Part shown: one piece after another, positions 1-8,916 of the stretch | Position numbering within the stretch: the stretch's first letter is position 1 | Layout of the letters: the number at the start of each line of letters is the position of its first letter | Notes under the pieces: model-generated | The model's database searches: none | Seen by the model: only the letters and a program-made list of their open reading frames with translations | What the model was told of the DNA's origin: nothing | Translations under genes and position numbers: made by a program | Assembly: GCA_017525505.1 (NCBI GenBank) | Contig: JAFXSR010000001.1 | Coordinates: 1 to 38,015, forward strand | Source of the DNA: Bacteroidales bacterium | GTDB taxonomy: Bacteria; Bacteroidota; Bacteroidia; Bacteroidales; WCHB1-69 | Direction: 5' to 3' | Length of the DNA stretch: 38,015 bases

Positions 1-978
1 CACCAACGCCATAACTTCCTCTTCTGTTAGTCCTGTGATTTTCGAAACAACAGCAGTGTCAAAGCCTTCAGTAAGCATGTTGAAAGCGAGTTGGCGCGTT
101 CTTTCTTCACGACCTTCTTCACGACCTTCTTCACGACCTTCTTCACGGCCTTCCTCCCGTTCGCACATCAGTGACTCCTTCACGTCTGCGTATTCCAGGA
201 CATCTCTGACATATATTTTCTTTTCCATATCAGTAAGGTTTGATATTAGACACTCGTTGTAAAATCGCTGGAAGATCGGACTCATCTCTCGTATTTCCTC
301 CTTTCTGATATCTGCCACATGGGTGAGCATGTAGAGCCATAGATTCTTCTCATCGGTCAAGTCCAATGTTTCCAAATGCGCTGCAAATTTACATAATTCT
401 GCGAAATATAAAACATTTTCTTTGGAAAAAATTTCATTATCGTCGTCTTTTTGATAAACTTTCCAGAAAAACCGCTCCCTGCCTTTGAATTCTGGCATGT
501 TCTGTTCCATGAAGCAAAGAGAATAAACCCTTGGAACAGAGGCGTAAACCTCGTCGCCTATTTTCACGCCGCTAATGGTGGAATGACTGGTGTAAACCCT
601 TAGCCTGCTGACAAAGTAACGCTGTCCTTCCCGCTGCATCTCGATGATGATGTGGTCGCTGTTCTGCGTCTTGCAGTGGATGTCAAGTCGTACTTTCCTT
701 TTCCCAGGCAGGAAGCCGACCATTTCGGATTCGATGAAAGTAATGTCGGTAATCAAACCTGTATCTTCGCCAATGAGGGTGTTGAGCAAATGGATGGTGA
801 TCTCCTTGTTTCGCTCCATCCCCAGCAGTCTTTTGAAACCAAAGTCTGAAAGCGGGTCGATGAAAACGAGTCCTCTCTCCGAGATGATAGTGTCCACTTG
901 TTGTTTTGTCAATTCGAGCCGCTTTCCTCTTTGCCCTATTCCCGTCGTAGCCTCTTCATCTTCTTCTTTTCTATTCAT
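1..978 (-). CDS. Rpn-family recombination-promoting nuclease / putative transposase, 3' end off window
   Basis: An open frame of 326 codons starts at the ATG at 976-978 (minus) and runs off the left edge without a stop. The protein opens with a charged leader, then the typical family start 'FIDPLSDFGFKRLLG', then 'VRLDIHCKTQ' and 'IIIEMQREGQ'. Those segments match the D...ExQ core of the PD-(D/E)XK nuclease family transposases (Rpn/PDDEXK_2). A later stretch, 'LWLYMLTHVADI', and the final 'LTGLTEEEV'-like motif with preceding EEGR repeats are also usual for the family. Known Rpn proteins are DNA endonucleases that promote RecA-independent recombination; function here is inferred from the family. 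A TAnnTTTG box lies at 1049-1056 upstream. Near the C-terminus a 12-bp repeat encodes Gly-Arg-Glu-Glu units. No neighbouring operon partner is visible. Confidence 0.88.
   Translation of the reverse strand, partial: MNRKEEDEEATTGIGQRGKRLELTKQQVDTIISERGLVFIDPLSDFGFKRLLGMERNKEITIHLLNTLIGEDTGLITDITFIESEMVGFLPGKRKVRLDIHCKTQNSDHIIIEMQREGQRYFVSRLRVYTSHSTISGVKIGDEVYASVPRVYSLCFMEQNMPEFKGRERFFWKVYQKDDDNEIFSKENVLYFAELCKFAAHLETLDLTDEKNLWLYMLTHVADIRKEEIREMSPIFQRFYNECLISNLTDMEKKIYVRDVLEYADVKESLMCEREEGREEGREEGREEGREERTRQLAFNMLTEGFDTAVVSKITGLTEEEVMALV
103..162. repeat. 12-bp in-frame tandem repeat inside the Rpn gene
   Basis: Four near-perfect copies of TTCTTCACGACC (plus strand) run from 103 to 150, followed by a degenerate fifth copy to 162. 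On the coding strand they give a (Gly-Arg-Glu-Glu)n helix. The unit is a multiple of three, so copy-number change keeps the frame. Confidence 0.9.
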
Positions 979-1048
979 ATTACAGTTGTTGGGTTATAAT
1001 AATTTTGATATTTTGACGTCAAGCGTTGATGTCAGGAAATCCGTTGGA

Positions 1049-1056
1049 CAAAGATA
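1049..1056 (-). promoter_or_regulatory. TAnnTTTG -7 box upstream of the Rpn gene
   Basis: The minus strand reads TATCTTTG, an exact match to the Bacteroidota -7 consensus, about 70 bases upstream of the ATG at 978. I could not place a convincing -33 TTTG at the right spacing. Confidence 0.45.
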
Positions 1057-1477
1057 CAAAGAGGACATTTTCTAGATAAATTTTTCTTGAAATTTTTAGC
1101 TCTTGAAAATCAATAAATTTGAAAATTATGTTAGTATTTATATTTTAAGTTGTTAATTTGTAAGCTTTGATTTCGGAGAAAAATTAGTAAAAGATGCAAT
1201 ATTCTTTCCGTCCGCTGTGTCCGTGACATAGAAAACAGTATGGTATCAACAATATAGAATCTGCAAAGGCCGTTACGTTTCGGGTGGCTTTGTTATATAC
1301 AGAATGATGTATTAGGACTGATGCAATAATAGGTGCAACAGAAGAAACGTGGTTCTTTGATAGATTGATAGGAAATGGCGGGAGGTCAGTTGTGATTTTC
1401 ACCATTTCGCGGCGGTCTTATTACGTGTTTCAGTGCAAGACAGTCCTGCGCCGCGAGGAGATTGTAGAGGCATTGTC

Positions 1478-1537
1478 ATACCCCCATACTCCGCTACGCT
1501 TCGTATGGGGTTACAGAGAGGAGGCCTCTCCGAGGCC
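1478..1537 (+). repeat. REP-like palindromic unit, copy A
   Basis: The unit has two adjacent hairpins. Stem 1 is CCCCATAC (1482-1489) with GTATGGGG (1503-1510). The linker TTACAGAGAGGA follows (1511-1522). Stem 2 is GGCCTC (1523-1528) with GAGGCC (1532-1537) around a TCC loop. Copy B at 1591-1653 has the same architecture in inverse orientation. Confidence 0.7.
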
Positions 1538-1590
1538 GGAACCAGAGCGGGTGTCATGCGAGAAGAGTGTCAGACTGCCTTATGGGTATA

Positions 1591-1653
1591 TGTCTCGAAG
1601 AGACATCCTCTTTGTAACCCCACATAAGGCCGCAGGCCGCAGTGTGGGGTATG
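1591..1653 (-). repeat. REP-like palindromic unit, copy B, inverted
   Basis: Read on the minus strand it has the same order as copy A: stem 1 (TGTGGGG at 1643-1649 with CCCCACA at 1618-1624 on plus), linker TTACAAAGAGGA (11 of 12 bases as in copy A), then stem 2 TGTCTC-TTC-GAGACA (1591-1605). Both stems differ from copy A at paired positions yet still pair, which suggests the fold is what is conserved. Confidence 0.7.
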
Positions 1654-1880
1654 TGAAATGCGGCGTCTCTCTTCGCAGCGCAAATGTAATGTGCACCGAA
1701 GGACCAGATAAACCCGCTGCGAAATGAAGTAGCGTGCAATTTTGTAACAAAAAACTTCCGAAATACAAATTTAAATTTAACAAATAAATCTGATTGTATT
1801 TCGAATAAAAATCGTAATACATTGATTATTAATTGATAAAAATTATTTGGTTTTATTGCCTATGTAAAGATTTATTGTTG

Positions 1881-1888
1881 TATTTTTG
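1881..1888 (+). promoter_or_regulatory. TAnnTTTG -7 box for the hendecad-repeat nuclease
   Basis: TATTTTTG fits the -7 consensus, with a TTG at 1856-1858 as a possible -33 (22-base spacer). Transcription would begin near 1894. That is downstream of the possible GTG start at 1888, so the box argues for the ATG at 1936 as the true start. Confidence 0.55.
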
Positions 1889-1935
1889 TGTTGAAAAATT
1901 CATTATTGTATAACACACCAAAATCTCGGAAGGAA

Positions 1936-3024
1936 ATGGAAAATGTATCGAAAAGCACATTGATGGACCCTAATCAGTCTCAACTCAGACAACTGGTATT
2001 GGAGAATGCCAAAAGAATAGACAAACAGGAAGTCAATCTAGAGGAGATGCGTGTAGAAAATACCGGGTTGTCTAAAGAAATGCGTGAACAGTACGAGTGG
2101 TTGAGAAACTTTCGGGAAGAGCTTGATCAATCCATGCGTTGCTCTAGGGAGAGAATGGATAGACTCGAGAGATTTTCGGAGACATCCAGATTGGAACACG
2201 AGAAGCACATCTATGAGCTGAAAAAACTGATCAAGGAGAATTCGGATCAGGCGAGAGAGAGGGATGAAAGGTTCGACAGGGAGATGAAAGATAAGGATGA
2301 GAAGTTTGAAAAAGAAATGAAAGATAGAGACGAAAAATTTGCCAAAGAGATGAAAGAGAGAGATGTGAAGTTTGAAAAAGAAATGAAAGAGAGAGATGTG
2401 AAGTTTGAAAAGGAGATGAAAGATAGAGATGTGAAGTTTGAAAAAGAAATGAAAGAGAGAGATGAGAAGTTTGAAAAAGAAATGAAAGAGAGAGACGTGA
2501 AGTTTGAAAAAGAAATGAAGGAGAAGGATGAGAAGTTTGAAAAAGAAATGAAAGAATTCCGAGATGATGTAAATGCTTCTATTAGAAGGATCTCCGTAGA
2601 GTTTCTTGGTGCAACGGGCCATATTGTGGAAGGTCTTGCGAGTTCCGCTGTTGACAAAATTTTCAAAGATGCCGGCTTAGACTTGCTTCATTATGGTAAG
2701 AACATAAAACCGAAGCTGGCCGAAGACAACAGCAAAATGGAGGTGGATGTTCTACTGGGCAACGAAACATTTGTCGTGCCAGTGGAGGTTAAAGCGGATT
2801 TTACAAAGAGGAAGGTGAAACGTTTTGTTCGTCAGATGGCGATGTTCAGGACATTCTTCCCAGAATATGCCGACAAGGAAGTTGTCGCCGCGGTCGCCGC
2901 GATTAATTATGAAAACGGAACGGATCAACTTGCCCATGAAGAAGGCTTGCTAGTCATCCGTGTTAGCAGCGATGATATCTTCTCCCTTGATCCTTTTGAT
3001 GTGAAAACTTTGCGCAGATTCTAA
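1936..3024 (+). CDS. Coiled-coil protein with C-terminal PD-(D/E)XK nuclease-like domain (DUF3782-like)
   Basis: The predicted protein has 362 residues. The first third is charged helix ('MENVSKSTLMDPNQSQLRQL'). Residues about 116-203 are eight 11-residue units of the form MKERDVKFEKE, an uninterrupted hendecad coiled coil. The last 140 residues form a globular domain with 'MEVDVLL' followed 12 residues later by 'VEVKADF'. That spacing matches the D...ExK metal-binding core of PD-(D/E)XK nucleases, and the layout recalls DUF3782-type proteins. I chose the ATG at 1936 because the upstream GTG at 1888 overlaps a likely -7 box. Biological role unknown; DNA cleavage is inference from the motif. 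It ends 41 bases from convergent pdxA. Confidence 0.85.
   Translation: MENVSKSTLMDPNQSQLRQLVLENAKRIDKQEVNLEEMRVENTGLSKEMREQYEWLRNFREELDQSMRCSRERMDRLERFSETSRLEHEKHIYELKKLIKENSDQARERDERFDREMKDKDEKFEKEMKDRDEKFAKEMKERDVKFEKEMKERDVKFEKEMKDRDVKFEKEMKERDEKFEKEMKERDVKFEKEMKEKDEKFEKEMKEFRDDVNASIRRISVEFLGATGHIVEGLASSAVDKIFKDAGLDLLHYGKNIKPKLAEDNSKMEVDVLLGNETFVVPVEVKADFTKRKVKRFVRQMAMFRTFFPEYADKEVVAAVAAINYENGTDQLAHEEGLLVIRVSSDDIFSLDPFDVKTLRRF
2281..2544 (+). repeat. 33-bp minisatellite, eight in-frame copies
   Basis: Eight consecutive 33-bp units start with GARATGAARGA and end with TTTGAAAAR or a close variant; a partial unit follows. They encode the hendecad coiled coil of the surrounding gene. Most differences between units are D/E, K/R or V/E swaps, so the tract is recent or kept homogeneous. 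Confidence 0.95.
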
Positions 3025-3065
3025 CAGAGCATTTTCTCCCGTCCGCTGCTATTGTAAAAGACTTG

Positions 3066-4076
3066 CTACTCTTGCCTACGGTTCCTTAAGATGTCAATCG
3101 CTAAATAGAGGGCACTGCGCAGCGACTGCTCGTCGGCGATGTTCTTGCCGGCAATGTCATAGCCGGTGCCGTGGGCGGGAGAGGTGCGCACAATGGGCAA
3201 ACCTGCCGTGTAATTGACGCCTTCGCGGTCTGCCAAGATCTTGAAGGGTATCATCCCTTGGTCATGGTACATGGCCAATACCGCATCAAATTTGCTGTAA
3301 TTGCCCGAACCGAACAGTCCGTCGGCAGGGTAGGGGCCGAAAGCGTAAATTTTCTGGTCGAATGCCTCGCGGATGGCAGGGATGATGATGTTCTCCTCTT
3401 CCTTGCCGATAAGTCCCTTGTCTCCCGCATGGGGATTCAATGACAAAACTGCTATCTTGGGATTGGTGCAGCCAAAGTCCTTGACAAGACTCTGGTTAAG
3501 GGCGTGCAGCTTTTTGATAATCAGTTCTTTGGAAATGGTTTTTGCCACATTTTCAATGGCCACATGGTTGGTGACAAAGGCTAGCTTCACCGCAGGCGAA
3601 ATCATCATCATCAGTGGATTCTCAGCTCCGAAGGTGGAGGCCAAATATTCGGTGTGCCCTGGAAAATGGAACTGCTCCGACTGGATGTTGTTCTTGTTGA
3701 TGGGTGCGGTGACTATGGCATCTATCGTTTTGTTCTTGAGGTCGTTGCAGGCATAACTCAAGGCCATTTCGGCATATTTGCCGGCCACGGCTGTCGATTC
3801 TCCCATGTTGATAGGTACCTCTGTCTCACTCAGGTTGATGAGATTCGCTTTCTTGAGCGAGGCTTGCCCCGCATTCTTGATGTACTGGAAGGAAAAATCC
3901 TGCATCTGCATGTTTTTCTTGTAATATCCCGCTACTTTCGACAATCCATACACTATGGGTGTGCAAATATCCAGGATCTTGTTGTCAGCAAGGGCTTTCA
4001 GTATCACCTCGTAGCTGATGCCGTTGAGGTCGCCATGCGTGATACCTATCTTATAGATGGTTTTTTCTCCAGACAT
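3066..4076 (-). CDS. pdxA: 4-hydroxythreonine-4-phosphate dehydrogenase
   Basis: PdxA oxidises 4-phosphohydroxy-L-threonine with NAD(P)+ in the DXP-dependent pathway to pyridoxal 5'-phosphate. The 336-residue length is normal. Family motifs run in order: 'ITHGDLNGISYE' at the N-terminus, 'VTAPINKNNI', 'FPGHTEYLA', 'LNPHAGDKGLIGKEE', 'MYHDQGMIPFK', and 'GLPIVRTSPAHGTGYDIAGK' near the end. The His residues in PGHTE, NPHAGD and YHDQG are the expected divalent-metal ligands. The start codon lies 20 bases after the infB stop, so infB and pdxA are probably co-transcribed. PdxJ, which uses its product, is not in the window. Confidence 0.95.
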   Translation of the reverse strand: MSGEKTIYKIGITHGDLNGISYEVILKALADNKILDICTPIVYGLSKVAGYYKKNMQMQDFSFQYIKNAGQASLKKANLINLSETEVPINMGESTAVAGKYAEMALSYACNDLKNKTIDAIVTAPINKNNIQSEQFHFPGHTEYLASTFGAENPLMMMISPAVKLAFVTNHVAIENVAKTISKELIIKKLHALNQSLVKDFGCTNPKIAVLSLNPHAGDKGLIGKEEENIIIPAIREAFDQKIYAFGPYPADGLFGSGNYSKFDAVLAMYHDQGMIPFKILADREGVNYTAGLPIVRTSPAHGTGYDIAGKNIADEQSLRSALYLAIDILRNRRQE

Positions 4077-4096
4077 GATTCAGTAGTTTTATAGTT

Positions 4097-7003
4097 TTAT
4101 AAAGTGACTTTTACTTCGTATTCTTCGTAACCTTCAATGATGTCGCCAACATTGATGTCGTTGAAGTTCTCAATGTTCAAACCGCAGTCCTGACCGGCAC
4201 TGACTTCTTTTACATCGTCCTTGAAACGACGCAGGGAGCCTAACTTGCCCGTGTAGATGACGATACCGTCGCGGATAAGACGTATCTTGCTGTTGCGCTG
4301 CAGTTTGCCGTCCAGAACCATACAGCCTGCCACATTGCCGACCTTCGTGATTCTGAATACTTCCTTGACCTCGATGTTGCACAATATTTTCTCGTGGATT
4401 TCGGGGGAGTGCATACCGGCGATAGCGTCCTTGATTTCGTTGATGGCCGTGTAAATGATAGAGTAGGTGCGGATGTCGATCTGCTCCTGTTCGGCCAGCT
4501 TGCGCGAACCGGGTGAAGGACGCACCTGGAAGGCTACGATGATGGCGTTGGAGGCTGTTGCTAACAACACGTCGCTCTCAGTGACCTGACCCACAGATTT
4601 GTGGATTACGTTGACCTGCACCTGCTCGGTGGAGAGCTTCAACAGGGAGTCGGACAGAGCTTCCACGGAGCCGTCCACATCACCTTTGACGATGATATTG
4701 AGTTCCTTGAAGTCTCCGATGGCGATACGGCGGCCGATTTCGTCCAGGGTGATATGTTTCTGCGTACGCAGACCCATCTCGCGGTTGAGCTGGGCGCGCT
4801 TGGTGGCGGCGATGCGGGCATCGTGCTCGGAGGCGGCTACCTTGAAGAGGTCACCGGCCTGGGGCGCACCGTTTAATCCTAACAGCAGCACAGGAGTGGC
4901 GGGACCTGCCGATTGCACCTGCTGGTTTCTTTCGTTGAACAGCGCTTTCACTTTTCCATAACACGGACCGGCAATGATGGGGTCGCCTACTTTCAAAGTG
5001 CCGTTCTGTACCAGCACCTTGGCCACATAGCCCTTGCCTTTGTCCAGAGATGATTCGATAACCGTACCCACACCAGGACGTTTGGGGTTGGCCTTGAGGT
5101 CCAACAGCTCGGCCTCTAACAGCACTTTCTCCAGCAACTCCTGCACGTTGGTACCATGCTTGGCATCGATTTCCTGGCACTGGTACTTGCCGCCCCATTC
5201 CTCTACCAGAATATTCATCTTGGCCAAGCCTTCCTTGATTTTTTCAGGATTAGCCTGCGGCTTGTCAATCTTGGTGATGGCAAATACCATGGGAACACCA
5301 GCTGCCTGGGCATGGTTGATGGCCTCAACGGTCTGCGGCATGATGTTGTCATCAGCGGCGATGACTATGATACATAAGTCGGTGATCTTGGCACCACGGG
5401 CACGCATGGCGGTAAATGCCTCGTGACCAGGAGTGTCCAGAAAGGTGATTTTTCTTTCGTCGGGCAGGGTCACCTCGTAGGCACCGATGTGCTGGGTGAT
5501 ACCTCCGGCCTCACCGGCAATGACGTTGGATTTGCGGATGTAGTCCAGCAATGAGGTCTTACCGTGGTCCACATGTCCCATCACCGTGATAATGGGGTGG
5601 CGAGGCTGCAGGTCTTCAGGATTGTCTTCCTCGTGGATGGCCTGCTCTTCATCTACATCGGCTCCCACAAACTCAACCTGGAAGCCGTATTCGTCGGCCA
5701 GCAGGGAGATGGTCTCGGCATCCAGTCGCTGGTTGATGGACACAAACAAGCCGACACTCATACAGGTGGCGATAATCTTGTTGACATTCACGTTCATCAA
5801 GGTGGCCAGCTCATTGGCAGTCAGGAATTCCGTGACTTTCAGTATCTTCTGCTGCTCGAGTTCCATCTGTTCGTGCTCCAACATTTCGGCATGGATATGC
5901 TGACGTTTCTCTCTTCTGCGTTTCGAGGTCTTGGACTTGCCGAGGGGTTCCAGACGCATCATGGTCTCTTTGATCTGACGCTGGATGTCCTCTTCGGAAA
6001 TCTCCACTTTGGGAGCGGCGGGCTTCTTGTTGTTTTCTTCCTTGCCGTGCGTCTTCACCGCCTGCTGCTTGATTCTTTTGCGCTTCTTTTTCTTGCTGTC
6101 CTCGTTTTGTTCTTTATTGTTCTGAACCTGAGGCTTTTCCGCCTTGGGCTTCTCCACGGGCAAATCAATCCTGCCCATGATTTTGGGAGCTTGCAATTTC
6201 TCCACGCGGGTCTCGATGTGCTCAGGCACCCTCACTTCGGGAGTGACGGGTTTTTGCACCTCCTTGGGCTGGCTGACAGGCTCGGCAACTTCCACCTTGG
6301 TTTCAATCTCCTCAGGAACGCTATCTTTGGCTTTCTCCTCAGCTTTGGCTTTTTCCTCAACTTTCTCAACAGGGGCGTTCTGGGCCTCTTTGGCCTCCTT
6401 CTTGGAAGATTTTTTGCTCTTCTTGTTCAGACTGTCCAGGTCGATTTTGCCCACCGTGACAATATGGCTGGCAATGTTCTCCACTTCAGTTTCAATATGC
6501 TCCACTTCCTTCGCTGGCTTGGGCTCTTTCTTTGGCGCAGGTGTCTCCACAACTGCAGGTTCCTCCTCTTTGGTACCGGCGGTCGATCCTTTTTTGGCAG
6601 AAGTTTTTTTCTTGGGTTCGAGATCGATTTTGCCGAGAACCTTGGGCTTGATGGGTTCTACAGGAATTTCAATGGGCTCGGGTTTGATCACATTGGGAAC
6701 CTGGATGATCACGTCCTCAGCGGGAGTCTCCTCTTCAGGGGTCTCCTTGACGCTTGCGGGCGCATCCACGTCCTCCTCTTTCTTGAAAGTGCCAATCTCA
6801 ATTTTCTGTGCCTCCTCCTTGACGAGCTTCTCCCCTAGGAATTCATGAAGGAGAATGTCGTACATCTCAGGGGTCAGTTTGGTGTTCGGACTTTCAACAA
6901 TGTCGAAATTCTTCTTTTTCAGTAATGCCGTAATCGTGCCGATAGCGACATTGAATTCGCTCGCAGCCTTGCCTAATCGTGGTATTTTTCTTCCTTCTGC
7001 CAT
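4097..7003 (-). CDS. infB: Translation initiation factor IF-2
   Basis: IF-2 is the GTPase that brings fMet-tRNA to the 30S subunit and drives subunit joining. The 968-residue protein starts with an IF2N-type helical domain (residues 1-60). A long Lys/Glu/Pro-rich linker (about 70-330) follows, in which a G(K/R)IDL motif recurs three times (near 124, 185 and 277). The second IF2N region is at about 385-445. The G domain begins at residue 476 with GHVDHGKT and continues with DTPGHEAF and TKID. The C-terminal beta-barrel and C1/C2 domains complete the protein. It lies 170 bases downstream of nusA, the normal bacterial order, and 20 bases before pdxA. Nothing in the protein looks abnormal. Confidence 0.98.
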   Translation of the reverse strand: MAEGRKIPRLGKAASEFNVAIGTITALLKKKNFDIVESPNTKLTPEMYDILLHEFLGEKLVKEEAQKIEIGTFKKEEDVDAPASVKETPEEETPAEDVIIQVPNVIKPEPIEIPVEPIKPKVLGKIDLEPKKKTSAKKGSTAGTKEEEPAVVETPAPKKEPKPAKEVEHIETEVENIASHIVTVGKIDLDSLNKKSKKSSKKEAKEAQNAPVEKVEEKAKAEEKAKDSVPEEIETKVEVAEPVSQPKEVQKPVTPEVRVPEHIETRVEKLQAPKIMGRIDLPVEKPKAEKPQVQNNKEQNEDSKKKKRKRIKQQAVKTHGKEENNKKPAAPKVEISEEDIQRQIKETMMRLEPLGKSKTSKRRREKRQHIHAEMLEHEQMELEQQKILKVTEFLTANELATLMNVNVNKIIATCMSVGLFVSINQRLDAETISLLADEYGFQVEFVGADVDEEQAIHEEDNPEDLQPRHPIITVMGHVDHGKTSLLDYIRKSNVIAGEAGGITQHIGAYEVTLPDERKITFLDTPGHEAFTAMRARGAKITDLCIIVIAADDNIMPQTVEAINHAQAAGVPMVFAITKIDKPQANPEKIKEGLAKMNILVEEWGGKYQCQEIDAKHGTNVQELLEKVLLEAELLDLKANPKRPGVGTVIESSLDKGKGYVAKVLVQNGTLKVGDPIIAGPCYGKVKALFNERNQQVQSAGPATPVLLLGLNGAPQAGDLFKVAASEHDARIAATKRAQLNREMGLRTQKHITLDEIGRRIAIGDFKELNIIVKGDVDGSVEALSDSLLKLSTEQVQVNVIHKSVGQVTESDVLLATASNAIIVAFQVRPSPGSRKLAEQEQIDIRTYSIIYTAINEIKDAIAGMHSPEIHEKILCNIEVKEVFRITKVGNVAGCMVLDGKLQRNSKIRLIRDGIVIYTGKLGSLRRFKDDVKEVSAGQDCGLNIENFNDINVGDIIEGYEEYEVKVTL

Positions 7004-7173
7004 ATTTTTTTAAGTTGAAAGTTGAAAGTTGAAAGTTGAAAGTTGTTTGGTCTTCCAGTTTTCAGTTTCAATTGTTTGTTTTATTAGTTGTCAGTTCTTG
7101 ATTCTTTTTGTTCAACTTCACTACCCCGGCCTTCGGCCACCCCTTCAGGAAGGGGAATTTATAGTTTTCAGTT
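7004..7173. repeat. nusA-infB spacer with 7-bp tandem repeat and two hairpins
   Basis: From 7013 the plus strand carries about four consecutive copies of GTTGAAA. Around 7122-7160 are two short hairpins, GGCC-TTC-GGCC and CCCCTTC-AG-GAAGGGG. The hairpins lie between two co-oriented genes and lack a clean T tract, so attenuation or RNA processing is possible but not shown. Confidence 0.55.
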
Positions 7174-8421
7174 TTATTCCACTTCCAATTCTTTCTTGAT
7201 GGAAGCCAGCACTTCGTCAACAGTCTCTTCCTCCAGGTCGGTACGCTGTATCAGTTCGTTGCGGTCGATGGCCAGCACGTTCTTGGCGGTGTCGCAGCCG
7301 ATCTTCTTGAAGGCCTCAATCACCCAGTCATCGAATTCGTCCTTGAATTCATCCAGATCAACATCCTCTTCCTCAGCCACATCGTCGCGGAAAATGTCAA
7401 TGTCATAACCTGCCAGCTTGCTGGCCAGCTTGATGTTGTAACCGCCCTTGCCAATGGCCAGCGATACCTGGTCTGACTTCATATACACATTGGCGGTCTT
7501 GCTCTCCTCGTTGATTTCGATGGAAGTGATCTTGGCAGGACTCAAAGCTCTGCTGATCAACAGCTCTATGTTGGAGGTGTTGTTGATGACATCGATGTTT
7601 TCGTTGCGCAGCTCGCGCACAATGCTGTGAATACGGCTGCCTTTCATACCGACACACGCACCGACGGGGTCGATTCTGTCATCGTATGATTCCACCAGCA
7701 CCTTGGCTCTCTCGCCAGGAGCACGCACCACATTCTTGATGGTGATGAGTCCGTCGTTGATTTCGGGAATCTCGGTCTCCATCAGTCTTTCCAGGAAGGT
7801 GGGAGCGGTTCTGGAGATGATAATCAGCAGGCTGGAGGCGCGAACTTCCACTCTCAGCACCACGGCGGTCAGCGTGTCACCCTTTTTGTATTTGTCAGCG
7901 GGAATCTGCTCGGCTTTTGGCAGCACCAGCTCCACACCGTCCTCGTCAATCACCAGTATTTCCTTGCGCCATACCTGGCTCACTTCACCGGAAACCAACT
8001 CGCCGATGCGGTGTTCATATTTCTTATATACAAGGTCTTTTTCGTATTCCATTACCTTGGTGATCAGGTTCTGACGCAGCGCCAGAATCTCTCTTCTGGC
8101 GAAATCTGTCAGCTTAATGTTCTCCATCACCTCTTCACCTACCTCGAAGTCGGGTTCAATCTTGATGGCCTCCGACAGGGCTATCTGGGTGAATTCATTC
8201 TCCACCTCGCCATCGTCCACAATCTCACGGTAGCGCTGGATTTCCAAGTCTCCACGGTCCACATTCACAATGATTTCAAAGTGGGCGTCAGTGCCGTACT
8301 TCTTCGTCAAAGCGGAACGGAAAACATCCTCCAGAATGCGCATCAGTGTTTCTCTGTCAATATTCTTGAACTCCTTGAACTCGGCAAAGGTTTCAATTAA
8401 ATTCAAACTGTTGTCTTCCAT
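7174..8421 (-). CDS. nusA: Transcription termination/antitermination protein NusA
   Basis: NusA binds RNA polymerase and nascent RNA and modulates pausing, termination and antitermination. The 415-residue protein has the N-terminal polymerase-binding domain (residues about 1-130), then an S1 RNA-binding domain ('GELVSGEVSQVW...'), then two KH domains with 'DPVGACVGMKGSRI' and 'VSLAIGKGGYNIKLASKLAG'. A short acidic tail follows. The length is normal for Bacteroidota, which lack the long E. coli C-terminal repeats. infB follows as usual. The usual upstream partner rimP is absent: upstream there is only repeat DNA and tRNA-Gln. Confidence 0.97.
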   Translation of the reverse strand: MEDNSLNLIETFAEFKEFKNIDRETLMRILEDVFRSALTKKYGTDAHFEIIVNVDRGDLEIQRYREIVDDGEVENEFTQIALSEAIKIEPDFEVGEEVMENIKLTDFARREILALRQNLITKVMEYEKDLVYKKYEHRIGELVSGEVSQVWRKEILVIDEDGVELVLPKAEQIPADKYKKGDTLTAVVLRVEVRASSLLIIISRTAPTFLERLMETEIPEINDGLITIKNVVRAPGERAKVLVESYDDRIDPVGACVGMKGSRIHSIVRELRNENIDVINNTSNIELLISRALSPAKITSIEINEESKTANVYMKSDQVSLAIGKGGYNIKLASKLAGYDIDIFRDDVAEEEDVDLDEFKDEFDDWVIEAFKKIGCDTAKNVLAIDRNELIQRTDLEEETVDEVLASIKKELEVE

Positions 8422-8494
8422 TTTTGTTTAATTTTGATTCTTTATATATTGTTTCGTTTTTTTTACATCACCTACGCTTCCATCGTATATCCCC

Positions 8495-8560
8495 CAACTT
8501 TCAACTTTCAACTTACAACTTTCAGTTTTCAGTTCTCAGTTTTCAGTTGTCAGTTCTCAA
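8495..8560. repeat. Degenerate CAACTTT/CAGTTTT tandem repeat upstream of nusA
   Basis: About nine imperfect 7-bp units (CAACTTT changing to CAGTTTT/CAGTTCT) fill the gap between nusA and the tRNA terminator. This is the same motif family as the GTTGAAA repeats at 7013, in the opposite orientation. Confidence 0.75.
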
Positions 8561-8607
8561 CAACACAAAGGGGGGCTCATCGCCCCCGCATATCTTTCCT
8601 TCTTTAC

Positions 8608-8637
8608 AAAAAACTCCCACTTCATGAAGTGAGAGTT
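8608..8637 (-). terminator. Intrinsic terminator downstream of tRNA-Gln
   Basis: On the minus strand AACTCTCACTT pairs with AAGTGGGAGTT around a four-base loop, and a run of six T follows (8608-8613). It lies 8 bases after the tRNA 3' end and so would end the tRNA transcript before nusA. Confidence 0.8.
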
Positions 8638-8644
8638 CGTTCAG

Positions 8645-8715
8645 TTGACCAACCAGGATTCGAACCTAGACAGACAGTACCAAAAACTGTAGTGCTACCA
8701 TTACACCATTGGTCA
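8645..8715 (-). tRNA. tRNA-Gln (anticodon TTG)
   Basis: The minus strand folds into a full cloverleaf of 71 nt. The acceptor stem is TGACCAA with TTGGTCA plus discriminator A. The anticodon stem is ACAGT/ACTGT around the loop TTTTGGT, giving anticodon TTG. The T arm is CTAGG-TTCGAAT-CCTGG. The 3' CCA is not encoded. A TAnnTTTG box lies 17 bases upstream and an intrinsic terminator just downstream, so it is probably a single-gene transcript. Confidence 0.95.
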
Positions 8716-8731
8716 TTGTCTAATGAGATTG

Positions 8732-8739
8732 CAAAGATA
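8732..8739 (-). promoter_or_regulatory. TAnnTTTG -7 box of the tRNA-Gln gene
   Basis: The minus strand reads TATCTTTG, 17 bases upstream of the mature tRNA 5' end, which places the transcript start a few bases before the tRNA. Confidence 0.6.
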
Positions 8740-8916
8740 CAACTTTTTTCTTTATTGAAGAAGAAAAAATGAAAAAAAATAATTATGGCTATATGATTGA
8801 AAATCAATTATTTAATACTATAATCCCGTAATCCTGTAATCATGTAATCCTTGTCAACTCTTCAAAATCACGGAAATTATTACCCCAAAATCGCTCAACA
8901 CTACCTCGCTCACCAC

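Larger units (their letters stand above)
1057..1935. other. Long intergenic region without a supported gene
   Basis: This gap of about 900 bases holds no convincing coding frame; the short open frames in it are overlapping, low-complexity or antisense to each other. Its notable content is the mirrored pair of palindromic units at 1478-1653. Smaller inverted words lie further out (CATTTCGC near 1403 and GCGAAATG near 1719), so the whole 1400-1727 block may be one composite palindromic element. The flanks are AT-rich. Confidence 0.6.

Noticed and set aside
1365..1727. 120-codon plus frame in the first intergenic region
   Set aside because: It runs through the palindromic units and has no start signal or protein-like composition.
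2038..2622. 194-codon minus-strand frame full of Phe-His repeats
   Set aside because: It is the mirror of the 33-bp minisatellite in the plus-strand nuclease gene.
5564..6838. 424-codon open frame on the plus strand
   Set aside because: It is antisense to infB; its Leu/Phe/His-rich text is the shadow of the Lys/Glu linker and no family motif appears.
8571..8587. GGGGGC-TCATC-GCCCCC hairpin as a terminator
   Set aside because: Strong stem but no T tract on either strand, and a better terminator for the tRNA lies at 8608-8637.
8434..8772. 112-codon plus frame
   Set aside because: It crosses the tRNA-Gln gene and its terminator on the opposite strand and contains repeat DNA.
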